A stretch of DNA of 55,525 nucleotides from positions 1 through 55,525 of the IMG/VR virus record IMGVR_UViG_3300042907_000264. One strand, 5' to 3'. The first letter of the stretch is position 1. Every line of letters begins with the position of its first letter. Position numbers and translations under genes: made by a program. The notes beneath the pieces were generated by a model that did not search any database, was not told the DNA's origin, and saw nothing but the letters and a program-made list of their open reading frames with translations. The DNA comes from a virus. This document shows positions 1 to 5,424 of the stretch, piece after piece.

Positions 1-29
1 TAGCGTGTCTGCCATTTCACCATATCCGC
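1..29 (-). tRNA. tRNA-Leu, 5' part only (runs off left edge)
   Basis: Read on the minus strand this begins GCGGATATGGTGAAATGGCA and continues with the GACACGC string of a leucine D arm. The anticodon and 3' half are outside the window, so the isoacceptor is unknown. It lies 5 nt beyond the CCA end of tRNA-Val. Confidence 0.8.
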
Positions 30-34
30 GTTAT

Positions 35-110
35 TGGTAGCCGATGAGAGATTCGAACTCCCGACATTCTCGGTGTAAACGAGACGCTACTACCACTGAG
101 CTAATCGGCC
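35..110 (-). tRNA. tRNA-Val(UAC)
   Basis: Cloverleaf with acceptor GGCCGAT/ATCGGCT (G1-U72 wobble), anticodon loop TTTACAC (UAC), a standard T loop, and encoded A73-CCA. The first 10 nt contain the stop codon of the heme oxygenase gene upstream, so tRNA processing would cut that mRNA inside its stop region. Confidence 0.93.
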
Positions 111-598
111 TTAATTTCGTCCATAATTTTTAGAAGAGCATGAAAACACTTTTTAGATTCCTCTGCAATCTCTTCACGCTCTCTAAACTTATTAAGTTCC
201 ACAAGTGCAGCCTTACGATCATCCCATTCCAGATGAGTGGTAGGATAACCAACAAGACGCCTACGCATAATCTCACCGCCCATCAGGTGCGCTCCAGTAA
301 GCACATAAGCAGCACCCGCAATATCTTTTTCCGTTATTAAGGAATTAGTATATTTGTTGGCAGCACGTATTATATTAGCAGGACAGTTGGTTGATGTCAA
401 GTCATTTTGAACTCTTTCCGTTCTACGAATGACTTCTGGAATATGTTGATCAACTTCCCAGTGTATAGTGTAAAGAGCGGAAAGCCAGTCAGCATACCAT
501 TTCATGGGTGGACTACCACTTGCCATAGCAGCACCAACAGGATGCGCTTCACAAGCATGGTGTAAGTCTCTAGTTGCTTCCCATAATGGACCTGGCAT
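101..598 (-). CDS. Heme oxygenase-like protein
   Basis: A 165-residue protein that reads as a bacterial heme oxygenase, the family that opens heme to biliverdin, CO and iron. The N-terminal helix carries LHHACE (residues 12-17), where the proximal heme ligand His lies. The segment GAAYVLTGAHLMGG (95-108) matches the conserved GA.YVLEGS..GG distal helix. It is shorter than the usual 190-220 residues, mainly at the C terminus. TAGGAG lies 8 nt before the ATG. The stop overlaps tRNA-Val by 10 nt. The 5' leader is the long structured spacer 599-937. Cyanophages carry ho1 for phycobilin synthesis, but no bilin reductase is visible here; iron release or biliverdin supply are inferences. Confidence 0.72.
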   Translation of the reverse strand: MPGPLWEATRDLHHACEAHPVGAAMASGSPPMKWYADWLSALYTIHWEVDQHIPEVIRRTERVQNDLTSTNCPANIIRAANKYTNSLITEKDIAGAAYVLTGAHLMGGEIMRRRLVGYPTTHLEWDDRKAALVELNKFREREEIAEESKKCFHALLKIMDEIKAD

Positions 599-937
599 TT
601 ATGCTCCTACTGATTAATAAGGTGAGGTGGGATTCGGGTACACCCACAAGTCACGGCCCAGATACCTGTTCAACGTGACAGCCTAGATTCTCTTGGTCGG
701 AGACGACACATCTTCTACTCTCGTAGATCACGCGCGGGCACCACACCATCTAGCCAAGTTAGCCGGTCTTTGCGTCCAGCCATTTCCTTGCACTCGACCG
801 ATTCCCGTCGGAATCGGCATTTAAATTGGAGGCCCGTTAGCGGTTACTGCGATCAGTGATTCCTTATGGAAGGGTCAAGGCAGGAACTTACACCCCGAGG
901 ATTTATATACCGTCACGGGCCAACGACGGTTCTTTAT
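599..937 (-). ncRNA. Structured 339-nt leader/spacer before the heme oxygenase gene
   Basis: No ORF or canonical tRNA is present. Read on the minus strand, a perfect 7-bp helix GGCCCGT/ACGGGCC (914-920 with 831-837) is followed by U-CCA and closes a 95-nt tRNA-like segment that lacks recognisable T and anticodon arms. Downstream come an 8-bp hairpin CCGATTCC/GGAATCGG (798-817) and a hairpin ATCTAC-GAGA-GTAGA near 713-728. The string ACGCAAAG near 768-775 recalls part of c-di-GMP-I riboswitches, but the paired AGGGCAAACC half is missing. It is the 5' leader of the heme oxygenase mRNA, so a cis-acting RNA is possible. Family unknown. Confidence 0.4.
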
Positions 938-1111
938 TTACATTCCAGAAACTATTGAAGTTACTGAATCGTGGATCCATACCCACCAAGCAGCAATGGC
1001 AGCTAAGATAGCGGCGCCGCCCTTCTTAAGGTCCCAACCGTTCTGCCACATTTCCCAGAGAACCCAGAGAACGGCAACGACTAGAACTAATACAACGAGT
1101 GTGTTTAGCAT
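938..1111 (-). CDS. Small two-helix membrane protein (57 aa)
   Basis: A 57-residue ORF with GAGGT just upstream of the ATG. An N-terminal hydrophobic helix (about residues 3-20, rich in Leu/Val) is followed by a short polar WEMWQNGWDLKK segment and a second hydrophobic helix (about 32-47, AAILAAIAAWWVW). No family recognised. It precedes the structured leader of the heme oxygenase gene and may share its transcript. The size and topology would suit a holin-like or inner-membrane peptide, but nothing shows that directly. Confidence 0.6.
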   Translation of the reverse strand: MLNTLVVLVLVVAVLWVLWEMWQNGWDLKKGGAAILAAIAAWWVWIHDSVTSIVSGM

Positions 1112-1162
1112 GTTAATACCTCATTATTGGCCTTTATTGACCGTGAAGTATTTAGAATGCTG

Positions 1163-1513
1163 CTACTTCTTGATATTACCAGATGCAATAATAGCTTCAT
1201 TCAAGCTTTCAGACTGAAAAGACCCAGTCCACATAATAACACCAAGGCTTCGACCATACTTATCTCTAGAATTATATTTGATGCTATAATATACAAACTT
1301 GTTGTTGATAGCCTGTCTTTGTTGGATCCAGTCTTTGGTAAAATCAGATGCGACAATACCGCCCGGCGATGCGTTTGGTCCAAATACTTCTGGAGTGTCA
1401 ACGCCAAGGAGACGAACACGTTCCTTAACTTTGATATTGAATCCAAGGTCTATTTCAATATCAATAGTATCGCCATCGACAATATTAAGAACTTTGCAAT
1501 TATATGTGTACAT
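1163..1513 (-). CDS. Thermonuclease (staphylococcal nuclease-like)
   Basis: A 116-residue single SNase domain. The known catalytic set is present: VDGDT at 12-16 (metal Asp), RVRLLGVDTPE at 32-42 (the R35/D40/E43 equivalents) and DKYGRSLG at 84-91 (the R87 equivalent). The family cleaves DNA and RNA to 3'-phosphates in a Ca2+-dependent way. No signal peptide is visible, so it should act in the cytoplasm or be released at lysis. It lies just downstream of a CAU-anticodon tRNA. Host nucleic acid degradation is the obvious inferred role. Confidence 0.88.
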   Translation of the reverse strand: MYTYNCKVLNIVDGDTIDIEIDLGFNIKVKERVRLLGVDTPEVFGPNASPGGIVASDFTKDWIQQRQAINNKFVYYSIKYNSRDKYGRSLGVIMWTGSFQSESLNEAIIASGNIKK

Positions 1514-1532
1514 TGTTGTTCTCTTTATAATT

Positions 1533-1608
1533 TGGTGCCGCTGCCAAGTTTCGAACTGGGTTATCCCCCTTATGAGGAGGGCACGATAGCCAATACCGTC
1601 CCAGCGGC
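1533..1608 (-). tRNA. tRNA with CAU anticodon (elongator Met or Ile2)
   Basis: Acceptor GCCGCTG/CAGCGGC, anticodon loop CTCATAA (CAU), standard T loop, A73 and encoded CCA. G1-C72 rules out an initiator. A separate clear tRNA-Met lies at 8990-9065, so this copy may be a lysidine-modified tRNA-Ile(CAU) that reads AUA; sequence alone does not decide. Confidence 0.85.
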
Positions 1609-1645
1609 ATAGATAAGGGCCGAAGCCCTTATCGTTTATCTGTCA

Positions 1646-2323
1646 TTACGTCCCAGGTCCGTATAGACCGCTGGAAGGATCAAAACCATTTATATCATTG
1701 CTATTATGTTGACGAGGGTTGTTATTACCGCCGCCGTTGTTATTGCCAGGTCCGTTGCCGTTACCTTCGTTGCCGGTTCCGTTGCCGCCACCGCCACCGT
1801 TTCCTATGCCGCAGTTACCGCCGCCAGCTCCTTGGCAACCACCATCGCCGCCATTATTGCCGCCGTTACCGTTACCATTGCCATTACCGTTGCCATTACC
1901 ATTGTCGCCATCGTTACCGTTGTCGCCTCCATTATCGCCACCGTTGCCATTACCGTTGCCATTACCGTTGCCATTTCCATGGCCGTTATCATGACCATTG
2001 CCATTTCCATTTCCATTACCGTTGCCATTTCCATGGCCGTTATCATGGCCGTTATCATGGCCATTTCCATTTCCATTACCGTTGCCATTACCATGGTCGT
2101 TATCGTCAGGCTTTCCTGGCTTATCACGATGCTTCATATTGAACTTGAAATCAGGAAGATTCTTATTATCTGCACCTGATCCCTTATTGCAGCTTGACCA
2201 TTCATCACGAAGGATATTGTAGCATTGCTTGTCAAGACCGCTAAGAGCGGCACTGGCATGAGCAAGTGGTGTGAAAGCAGTCGCAGCTAGTGCTACTGCG
2301 CCGAACAGAATTGTGAACTTCAT
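1646..2323 (-). CDS. Secreted Gly/Asn-repeat protein
   Basis: A 225-residue protein with a classical signal peptide (residues 1-23, cleavage predicted after AHA). A short mature head with two Cys (QCYN...SSCNK) and a charged linker (KHRDKPGKPDDNDHG) precede about 100 residues of Gly-Asn dipeptides with interspersed GHDN units, then a Gly/Asn-rich tail with CQGAGGGNCG. The DNA is a (GGTAAT)-like repeat, prone to slippage. No homologue recognised. Export to periplasm, envelope or medium is likely. A late-type TATAAATA box stands 59 nt upstream, so expression is probably late. Roles in cell aggregation or lysis are speculation. Confidence 0.75.
   Translation of the reverse strand: MKFTILFGAVALAATAFTPLAHASAALSGLDKQCYNILRDEWSSCNKGSGADNKNLPDFKFNMKHRDKPGKPDDNDHGNGNGNGNGNGHDNGHDNGHGNGNGNGNGNGNGHDNGHGNGNGNGNGNGNGGDNGGDNGNDGDNGNGNGNGNGNGNGGNNGGDGGCQGAGGGNCGIGNGGGGGNGTGNEGNGNGPGNNNGGGNNNPRQHNSNDINGFDPSSGLYGPGT
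1790..2100 (-). repeat. Gly-Asn hexanucleotide repeat tract
   Basis: Tandem imperfect GGNAAY hexamers code for the (GN)n and (GHDN)n tract of the secreted protein. The pattern runs through one frame only and stays in frame, which supports selection on the protein. Confidence 0.85.
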
Positions 2324-2377
2324 TTTTAGATTCCTTTTTTCACGTTTAAGTATTTGTTACATACTACATAGTATATA

Positions 2378-2396
2378 CACTTATTTATAATAAGTG
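2378..2396 (-). promoter_or_regulatory. Late promoter box TATAAATA inside a palindrome
   Basis: Minus-strand TATAAATA at 2389-2382 equals the T4 late promoter consensus recognised by gp55, which this phage encodes. It sits in a palindrome CACTTAT-N5-ATAAGTG. It is placed to drive the Gly/Asn-repeat gene. Confidence 0.65.
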
Positions 2397-2401
2397 AAAT
2401 T

Positions 2402-2477
2402 TGGTGTGTTCTCTCTGGATCGAACAGAGTTCTTTCGCTCTTCAGGCAAACGTGAGCACCAGCTTCACCAAGAACAC
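2402..2477 (-). tRNA. tRNA-Phe(GAA)
   Basis: Acceptor GTGTTCT/AGAACAC, anticodon stem TTTGC/GCGAA around loop CTGAAGA (GAA), T loop TTCGATC, A73 and encoded CCA. It starts 3 nt after the stop of the 48-aa gene. Confidence 0.92.
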
Positions 2478-2479
2478 AT

Positions 2480-2626
2480 TTAGTCTTTTAGCAGTTGAGG
2501 AGAAGATTCCGACAACTGTTTCTTTTCGTATTCTCTAATTTTAGCAGAATAATCTTCGTTTGTCAAGTTATGCCATCCAACACACTTTCCAGTTGGACTT
2601 CTTCCACATCCACAATCTTTACTCAT
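2480..2626 (-). CDS. 48-aa Cys-rich protein (CGCGRSPTGKC type)
   Basis: The 48-residue product starts with KDCGCGRSPTGKCVGWHNL: three Cys and a His in 19 residues, suggesting a small metal-binding knuckle, followed by a charged helix. AAGGA precedes the ATG. I believe similar short proteins occur in other phages, but function is unknown. Its leader is the structured spacer 2636-2752 and its stop lies next to tRNA-Phe. Confidence 0.65.
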   Translation of the reverse strand: MSKDCGCGRSPTGKCVGWHNLTNEDYSAKIREYEKKQLSESSPQLLKD

Positions 2627-2635
2627 ATTGTTTTC

Positions 2636-2752
2636 CTTTTAATTAGATCGGGTACGTGAGCCTCTGCACGACCTGAGAAAGTCATTTAGCGGCTTTGCCA
2701 GCAGTTACTCATTAAGCCAGTTGTCTCAGTTACTCTGGCTTCGTCCCGAAAG
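2636..2752 (-). ncRNA. Structured spacer between tRNA-Ser and the 48-aa gene
   Basis: On the minus strand an outer helix CGGGACG / CGT(A)CCCG with one bulged A encloses a perfect 7-bp hairpin AAGCCAG/CTGGCTT, a GGC-AAA-GCC hairpin and weaker stems near the 3' side. It is not a canonical tRNA and has no ORF. It may be a leader of the 48-aa gene or an independent RNA. Family unknown. Confidence 0.35.
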
Positions 2753-2840
2753 TGGCGGATAGAGTAGGATTCGAACCCACGAAACATTTCTGTTCTCCAG
2801 TTTTCAAGACTGGCGCCTTCAGCCGCTCGGCCATCTATCC
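2753..2840 (-). tRNA. tRNA-Ser(UGA), copy 1
   Basis: Class II tRNA with acceptor GGATAGA-type stem, anticodon stem CCAGT/ACTGG around CTTGAAA (UGA), long variable arm, G73 and encoded CCA. Its T arm and variable arm nearly match copy 2 at 3519-3606. Confidence 0.93.
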
Positions 2841-2846
2841 AAATTG

Positions 2847-3437
2847 TTAATGGCTATCTACACATTCACATTCAAAAGCATTGGTTGCAAACCATATTGC
2901 ATAAGTGTATCTTGTGCCCTTTGAAATGGCATTAACCTTATGTAGGCATTCTTCATTTGCTTTGAAGAAGAAAACTGAGCCTTTTTTAGGAACATTTGTA
3001 TATTCACTACCATCTTCAAATCGAACTACTGTTTCACCGCTAACATAGTTATCATTAAGATATGCAATCATACTATACTTGCGAGGCGCGAAGGCGTGTT
3101 TCATTGGGCCTTCGTTTCCATCATCTTTATGAAAATCCATATACATGCCTGTTCGCCAGACAACAATATCAGAAAAATTTGGATACACAAATGTATTGTA
3201 ATGTTTACCTACAAGTTGACTCAATAAGAATCTATAAGAATCGATTTGACAACGCAATCTTTTGTTTTCAATATCAAGGAATGGAAGATTGTCGTTTTGT
3301 AGCCAAGGTTGCTTTTCAATAACGGGTTTTTCTGGTTTATTTATTGCCATATAGTTGACAATACTGTCGCATAGATTATCTGGTATAACATTATCATATC
3401 TAGCCACCAGATTATTTTCAATTTCGACTTTATACAT
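2847..3437 (-). CDS. 2-oxoglutarate/Fe(II) oxygenase (prolyl-4-hydroxylase type)
   Basis: A 196-residue single-domain dioxygenase. The iron triad is visible: H103-x-D105 in MDFHKDD and H166 in ECLHKV. R176 (KGTRYTY) is placed to bind 2-oxoglutarate. An upstream in-frame start would add 11 residues, but GGAG 5 nt before the ATG at 3437 decides for this one. Such enzymes hydroxylate proteins or nucleic acids; the substrate is not evident. One option to test is hydroxylation of prolines or other residues in the phage's collagen-like fibre, but the repeat there is Gln/Thr-rich rather than Pro-rich, which argues against the classical reaction. Flanked by two tRNA-Ser genes. Confidence 0.85.
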   Translation of the reverse strand: MYKVEIENNLVARYDNVIPDNLCDSIVNYMAINKPEKPVIEKQPWLQNDNLPFLDIENKRLRCQIDSYRFLLSQLVGKHYNTFVYPNFSDIVVWRTGMYMDFHKDDGNEGPMKHAFAPRKYSMIAYLNDNYVSGETVVRFEDGSEYTNVPKKGSVFFFKANEECLHKVNAISKGTRYTYAIWFATNAFECECVDSH

Positions 3438-3518
3438 ATCAACTCCGTAAATGGTAAGGGTTGGAAACACTACTCTATTTAGCAGCCATCAAGCTTGTTG
3501 GCAATGCACCCTCATAAA

Positions 3519-3606
3519 TGGCGGAAGATGTAGGATTCGAACCCACGAAACATTTCGGTTCTCTCGCTTTCAAGGCGAGCGCAATAGACCACTCTACCAA
3601 CCTTCC
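3519..3606 (-). tRNA. tRNA-Ser(UGA), copy 2
   Basis: Class II tRNA, anticodon stem CTCGC/GCGAG around CTTGAAA (UGA), T arm GTGGG-TTCGAAT-CCTAC as in copy 1, G73, encoded CCA. Two tRNAs with the same anticodon but different acceptor and anticodon stems suggest separate acquisition or divergence after duplication. The next 99 nt to the RlpA-like gene hold only weak stems. Confidence 0.92.
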
Positions 3607-3705
3607 AAATTCGATGCGATTTCTTATAGTGGTTACGCCCTCCACTTTTATGATTGACGAGAGTTTCCAGTCAAATACAGTCCACTCACAAACCTCTAAC
3701 ATATA

Positions 3706-4053
3706 TTATTTTATCACAACCATTTGCACTCTGCAAACTCCGTGACATCCAATTTTTCGAGCAGCAGCTCTGGAAAGATCAATATGACGACCCTTAATAA
3801 ATGGGCCGCGATCATTAATTCTCACAACAACGGATCTTCCTTTATGTATAATACGGACTTTTGTCCCAAATGGAAGTGTTTTATGCGCCGCTGTTAACGC
3901 ATTGGGATTAAACTTTTCCCCATTAGCCGTTATCTTGCTCTTACTACATTCACCTGGTTTCACACAATCATACCAGGAAGCAACGGTAGCATGAGCAGAA
4001 GGTATTGCCGCAAATAAAAATGATGTGGCAATTAAAGTTTTAATAAGTTTCAT
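3706..4053 (-). CDS. RlpA-like secreted lytic transglycosylase domain
   Basis: A 115-residue protein with a signal peptide (cleavage predicted after AHA, residue 22) followed by a double-psi beta-barrel. Motifs VASWYD (24-29), [25 protein letters not shown] (76-84) and [14 protein letters not shown] (88-101) are those of RlpA, which cleaves denuded peptidoglycan glycans in the periplasm. No SPOR domain is present. In a phage, wall weakening during lysis or entry is likely. The spanin-like gene at 4959-5348 is 0.9 kb away on the other strand. Confidence 0.88.
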   Translation of the reverse strand: MKLIKTLIATSFLFAAIPSAHATVASWYDCVKPGECSKSKITANGEKFNPNALTAAHKTLPFGTKVRIIHKGRSVVVRINDRGPFIKGRHIDLSRAAARKIGCHGVCRVQMVVIK

Positions 4054-4069
4054 TAATTTTATCCTTTAA

Positions 4070-4161
4070 TGGAGCATTCGACAGGATTCGAACCTGCATT
4101 AGTTGTTATACCATTTCCAGTTACCTTTCTCTCCGTTCGTAGCGGAGGGGGATACGAATGC
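4070..4161 (-). tRNA. tRNA-like gene lacking a D arm (anticodon-like ACG)
   Basis: The acceptor stem GCATTCG/CGAATGC is perfect, followed by U73 and CCA, and the T arm GCAGG-TTCGAAT-CCTGT is standard. Only 6 nt separate the acceptor from a 5-bp hairpin CTCCG-CTACGAA-CGGAG whose loop looks like an anticodon loop (ACG, Arg). About 33 nt then lead to the T arm. There is no D arm. It may be a degenerate tRNA-Arg, an altered tRNA, or a tRNA-like RNA made by the same processing enzymes. Confidence 0.5.
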
Positions 4162-4166
4162 ATTAT

Positions 4167-4242
4167 TGGAGGAGCCGATCAGATTCAAACTGATACCTCA
4201 AGGATTTGCAGTCCCGCGCATTAATCGTTTTGCTACGGCTCC
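4167..4242 (-). tRNA. tRNA-Cys(GCA)
   Basis: Acceptor GGAGCCG/CGGCTCC, TAGCAAAACG D arm typical of Cys, loop CTGCAAA (GCA), T loop TTTGAAT, U73 and CCA. Confidence 0.93.
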
Positions 4243-4258
4243 ATTAACTTATTTATTC

Positions 4259-4332
4259 TGGCTGCCAGGCATGGATTCGAACCACGATAGCATGAGTCAG
4301 AGTCATGCGTCCTACCGTTAGACGACCCGGCA
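4259..4332 (-). tRNA. tRNA-Gln(CUG)
   Basis: Acceptor TGCCGGG/CCTGGCA with one G-U, anticodon stem CATGA/TCATG around CTCTGAC (CUG), G73, CCA. Same D-arm layout as the tRNA-Gln(UUG) at 4842-4915. Confidence 0.9.
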
Positions 4333-4385
4333 ATGTTCACTTGTTTGTACATATAGACGCTTCGCGTACAAATGAATGAACAAAG

Positions 4386-4460
4386 TGGTCCCGAGTGGTG
4401 GAATCGAACCACCGTATCATGTTCCACAGACATGCGTTCTAACCATTGAACTAAAACGGG
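4386..4460 (-). tRNA. tRNA-His(GUG), alphaproteobacterial type
   Basis: Anticodon stem CATGT/ACATG around CTGTGGA (GUG), T arm GGTGG-TTCGATT-CCACC, A73 and CCA. The base before C1 is A rather than G, so there is no templated G-1 opposite C73. This is the unusual identity reported for alphaproteobacterial tRNA-His. Two acceptor positions are unpaired (U5-U68, U6-C67), leaving a weakened stem. Confidence 0.87.
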
Positions 4461-4461
4461 T

Positions 4462-4537
4462 TGGTTGCAGGAGTGGGAATCGAACGCCACGACCTCTGGC
4501 TTATGAGACCAGCGAGCTACCTCTGCTCCATCCCGCA
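4462..4537 (-). tRNA. Initiator-like tRNA-Met(CAU)
   Basis: The body GGGATGGAGCAG...GGTAGCTCG and loop CTCATAA match bacterial tRNA-fMet. The usual C1-A72 mismatch is replaced by a weak U1-A72 pair, and the anticodon stem is CTGGT/GCCAG rather than three G-C pairs. It starts 1 nt from tRNA-His. Confidence 0.82.
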
Positions 4538-4672
4538 TCACTTAAATGTACTAATGTATACTTCTTTCTTCTTGTCATAAATTTGTGAGACCAGTTTGTA
4601 ACCGAATCTCACATACTGCTTGGCCAACGACTTAGCTCCGATAGCAGATAATGAAGTGAGTTTGAACATCAT
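4538..4672 (-). CDS. Small basic protein (44 aa)
   Basis: A 44-residue ORF with AAGGAG just upstream of tandem ATG codons. Composition is basic, with a KKKKE-type cluster near the C terminus; no motif recognised. Its stop abuts the initiator-like tRNA with no gap, so gene and tRNA must be on one transcript. Confidence 0.55.
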   Translation of the reverse strand: MMFKLTSLSAIGAKSLAKQYVRFGYKLVSQIYDKKKEVYISTFK

Positions 4673-4683
4673 AACTCCTTGAT

Positions 4684-4758
4684 TGGTAGTTCCAGCGGGA
4701 GTCGAACCCGCCTCTGATCCTTGAAAGGGACCTGACCTAACCGATAGTCGATGGAACC
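4684..4758 (-). tRNA. tRNA-Glu(UUC)
   Basis: Acceptor GGTTCCA/TGGAACT (G1-U72), anticodon stem GGTCC/GGATC around CTTTCAA (UUC), T arm GCGGG-TTCGACT-CCCGC, A73-CCA. Confidence 0.9.
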
Positions 4759-4763
4759 ATATT

Positions 4764-4838
4764 TGGAGAACCCTCTGGGATTCGAACCCAGGACAGACGG
4801 ATTAAAAGCCCGCTACTCTACCACTGAGTTAAGGGTTC
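4764..4838 (-). tRNA. tRNA-Lys(UUU)
   Basis: Acceptor GAACCCT/AGGGTTC perfect, loop CTTTTAA (UUU), T arm CTGGG-TTCGAAT-CCCAG, U73-CCA. Confidence 0.92.
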
Positions 4839-4841
4839 AAT

Positions 4842-4915
4842 TGGCTGGGAGACTAGGATTCGAACCTAGATAGCAGGAATCAAAATCCTGCGTCCTACCT
4901 TTAGACGATCTCCCA
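4842..4915 (-). tRNA. tRNA-Gln(UUG)
   Basis: Acceptor TGGGAGA/TCTCCCA perfect, anticodon stem CAGGA/TCCTG around TTTTGAT (UUG), G73-CCA as required for Gln. Confidence 0.93.
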
Positions 4916-4958
4916 ATATTAACTATATACTTTAAATGTCTACTACAGGATTAGCATT

Positions 4959-5348
4959 ATGAATAAAGGACTTAGAACTATGCCAACACTGTTATTACTT
5001 TTGCTTTGTGCCATTTCAGTTTTCACAACGTTCTACCTTTTCTTTGAAATGAGAAACTATTATGCCTCGGCTAAGCAATATCAAGAACAGGCATCGATAG
5101 CACAACATAACCTTGAAGTTGTTATCAAAGAGAAGACTGATCTTGAAGGTCAGATCACAACTCTAACGGAAGATGTTGATTATCTTAATACAAAGGTTGA
5201 GGATCAAAGACTTGTTATTGATCAACTCAACAAAGAACTTAAGGCCGCAAAGCAGAAGCCTATTGTAAAGCCTGTGCCTAAGCCTACACAACCGACAAAG
5301 AAAAAGAAGAAGCGTATTTCATACGACATTGCTCCAAGTCAGCAGTAA
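4959..5348 (+). CDS. Inner-membrane spanin-like protein
   Basis: The only plus-strand gene in the window. Its 129 residues show one N-terminal transmembrane helix (about residues 9-29, a Leu-rich run then VFTTFYLFF). A long heptad-like coiled coil (about 45-100) follows, then a Lys/Pro-rich tail (KPVPKP...KKKKK). This N-in/C-out helix plus coiled coil is the layout of i-spanins such as lambda Rz. No o-spanin lipoprotein was found nested or downstream. AGGA lies about 9 nt before the ATG. Its opposite orientation in a minus-strand tRNA cluster implies its own promoter, which I could not identify. The function rests on architecture only. Confidence 0.62.
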   Translation: MNKGLRTMPTLLLLLLCAISVFTTFYLFFEMRNYYASAKQYQEQASIAQHNLEVVIKEKTDLEGQITTLTEDVDYLNTKVEDQRLVIDQLNKELKAAKQKPIVKPVPKPTQPTKKKKKRISYDIAPSQQ

Positions 5349-5349
5349 A

Positions 5350-5424
5350 TGGTTGGCACAGAAGGTAACGATCCTTCCACCCCTGTCTTATCAGGACAGT
5401 GCTCTACCTCTGAGCTATGCGCCA
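5350..5424 (-). tRNA. tRNA-Ile(GAU)
   Basis: Acceptor TGGCGCA/TGTGCCA, anticodon stem CTGTC/GACAG around CTGATAA (GAU), A73-CCA. The T loop is ATCGTTA instead of TTCGANY, so it lacks U54 and could be missed by strict models. Confidence 0.87.

Noticed and set aside
599-937. c-di-GMP-I (GEMM) riboswitch
   Set aside because: Only ACGCAAAG and a following GGCTAA agree; the AGGGCAAACC half and the tetraloop-receptor pair are not seen. Kept as a test, not a call.
1706-2222. Overlapping plus- and minus-strand ORFs across the Gly-Asn repeat
   Set aside because: They are low-complexity shadows of the repeat; only the minus-strand frame has a signal peptide, ribosome site and promoter.
2847-3437. TET/JBP-type DNA dioxygenase to pair with the TAGT protein
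   Set aside because: The sequence follows the prolyl-4-hydroxylase pattern (HxD...H...R with FFFKANEECLHKV), not TET/JBP.
3475-4588. Several 60-100 codon frames spanning tRNA genes
   Set aside because: They run through two or more tRNAs without ribosome sites and are explained by the tRNA sequences.
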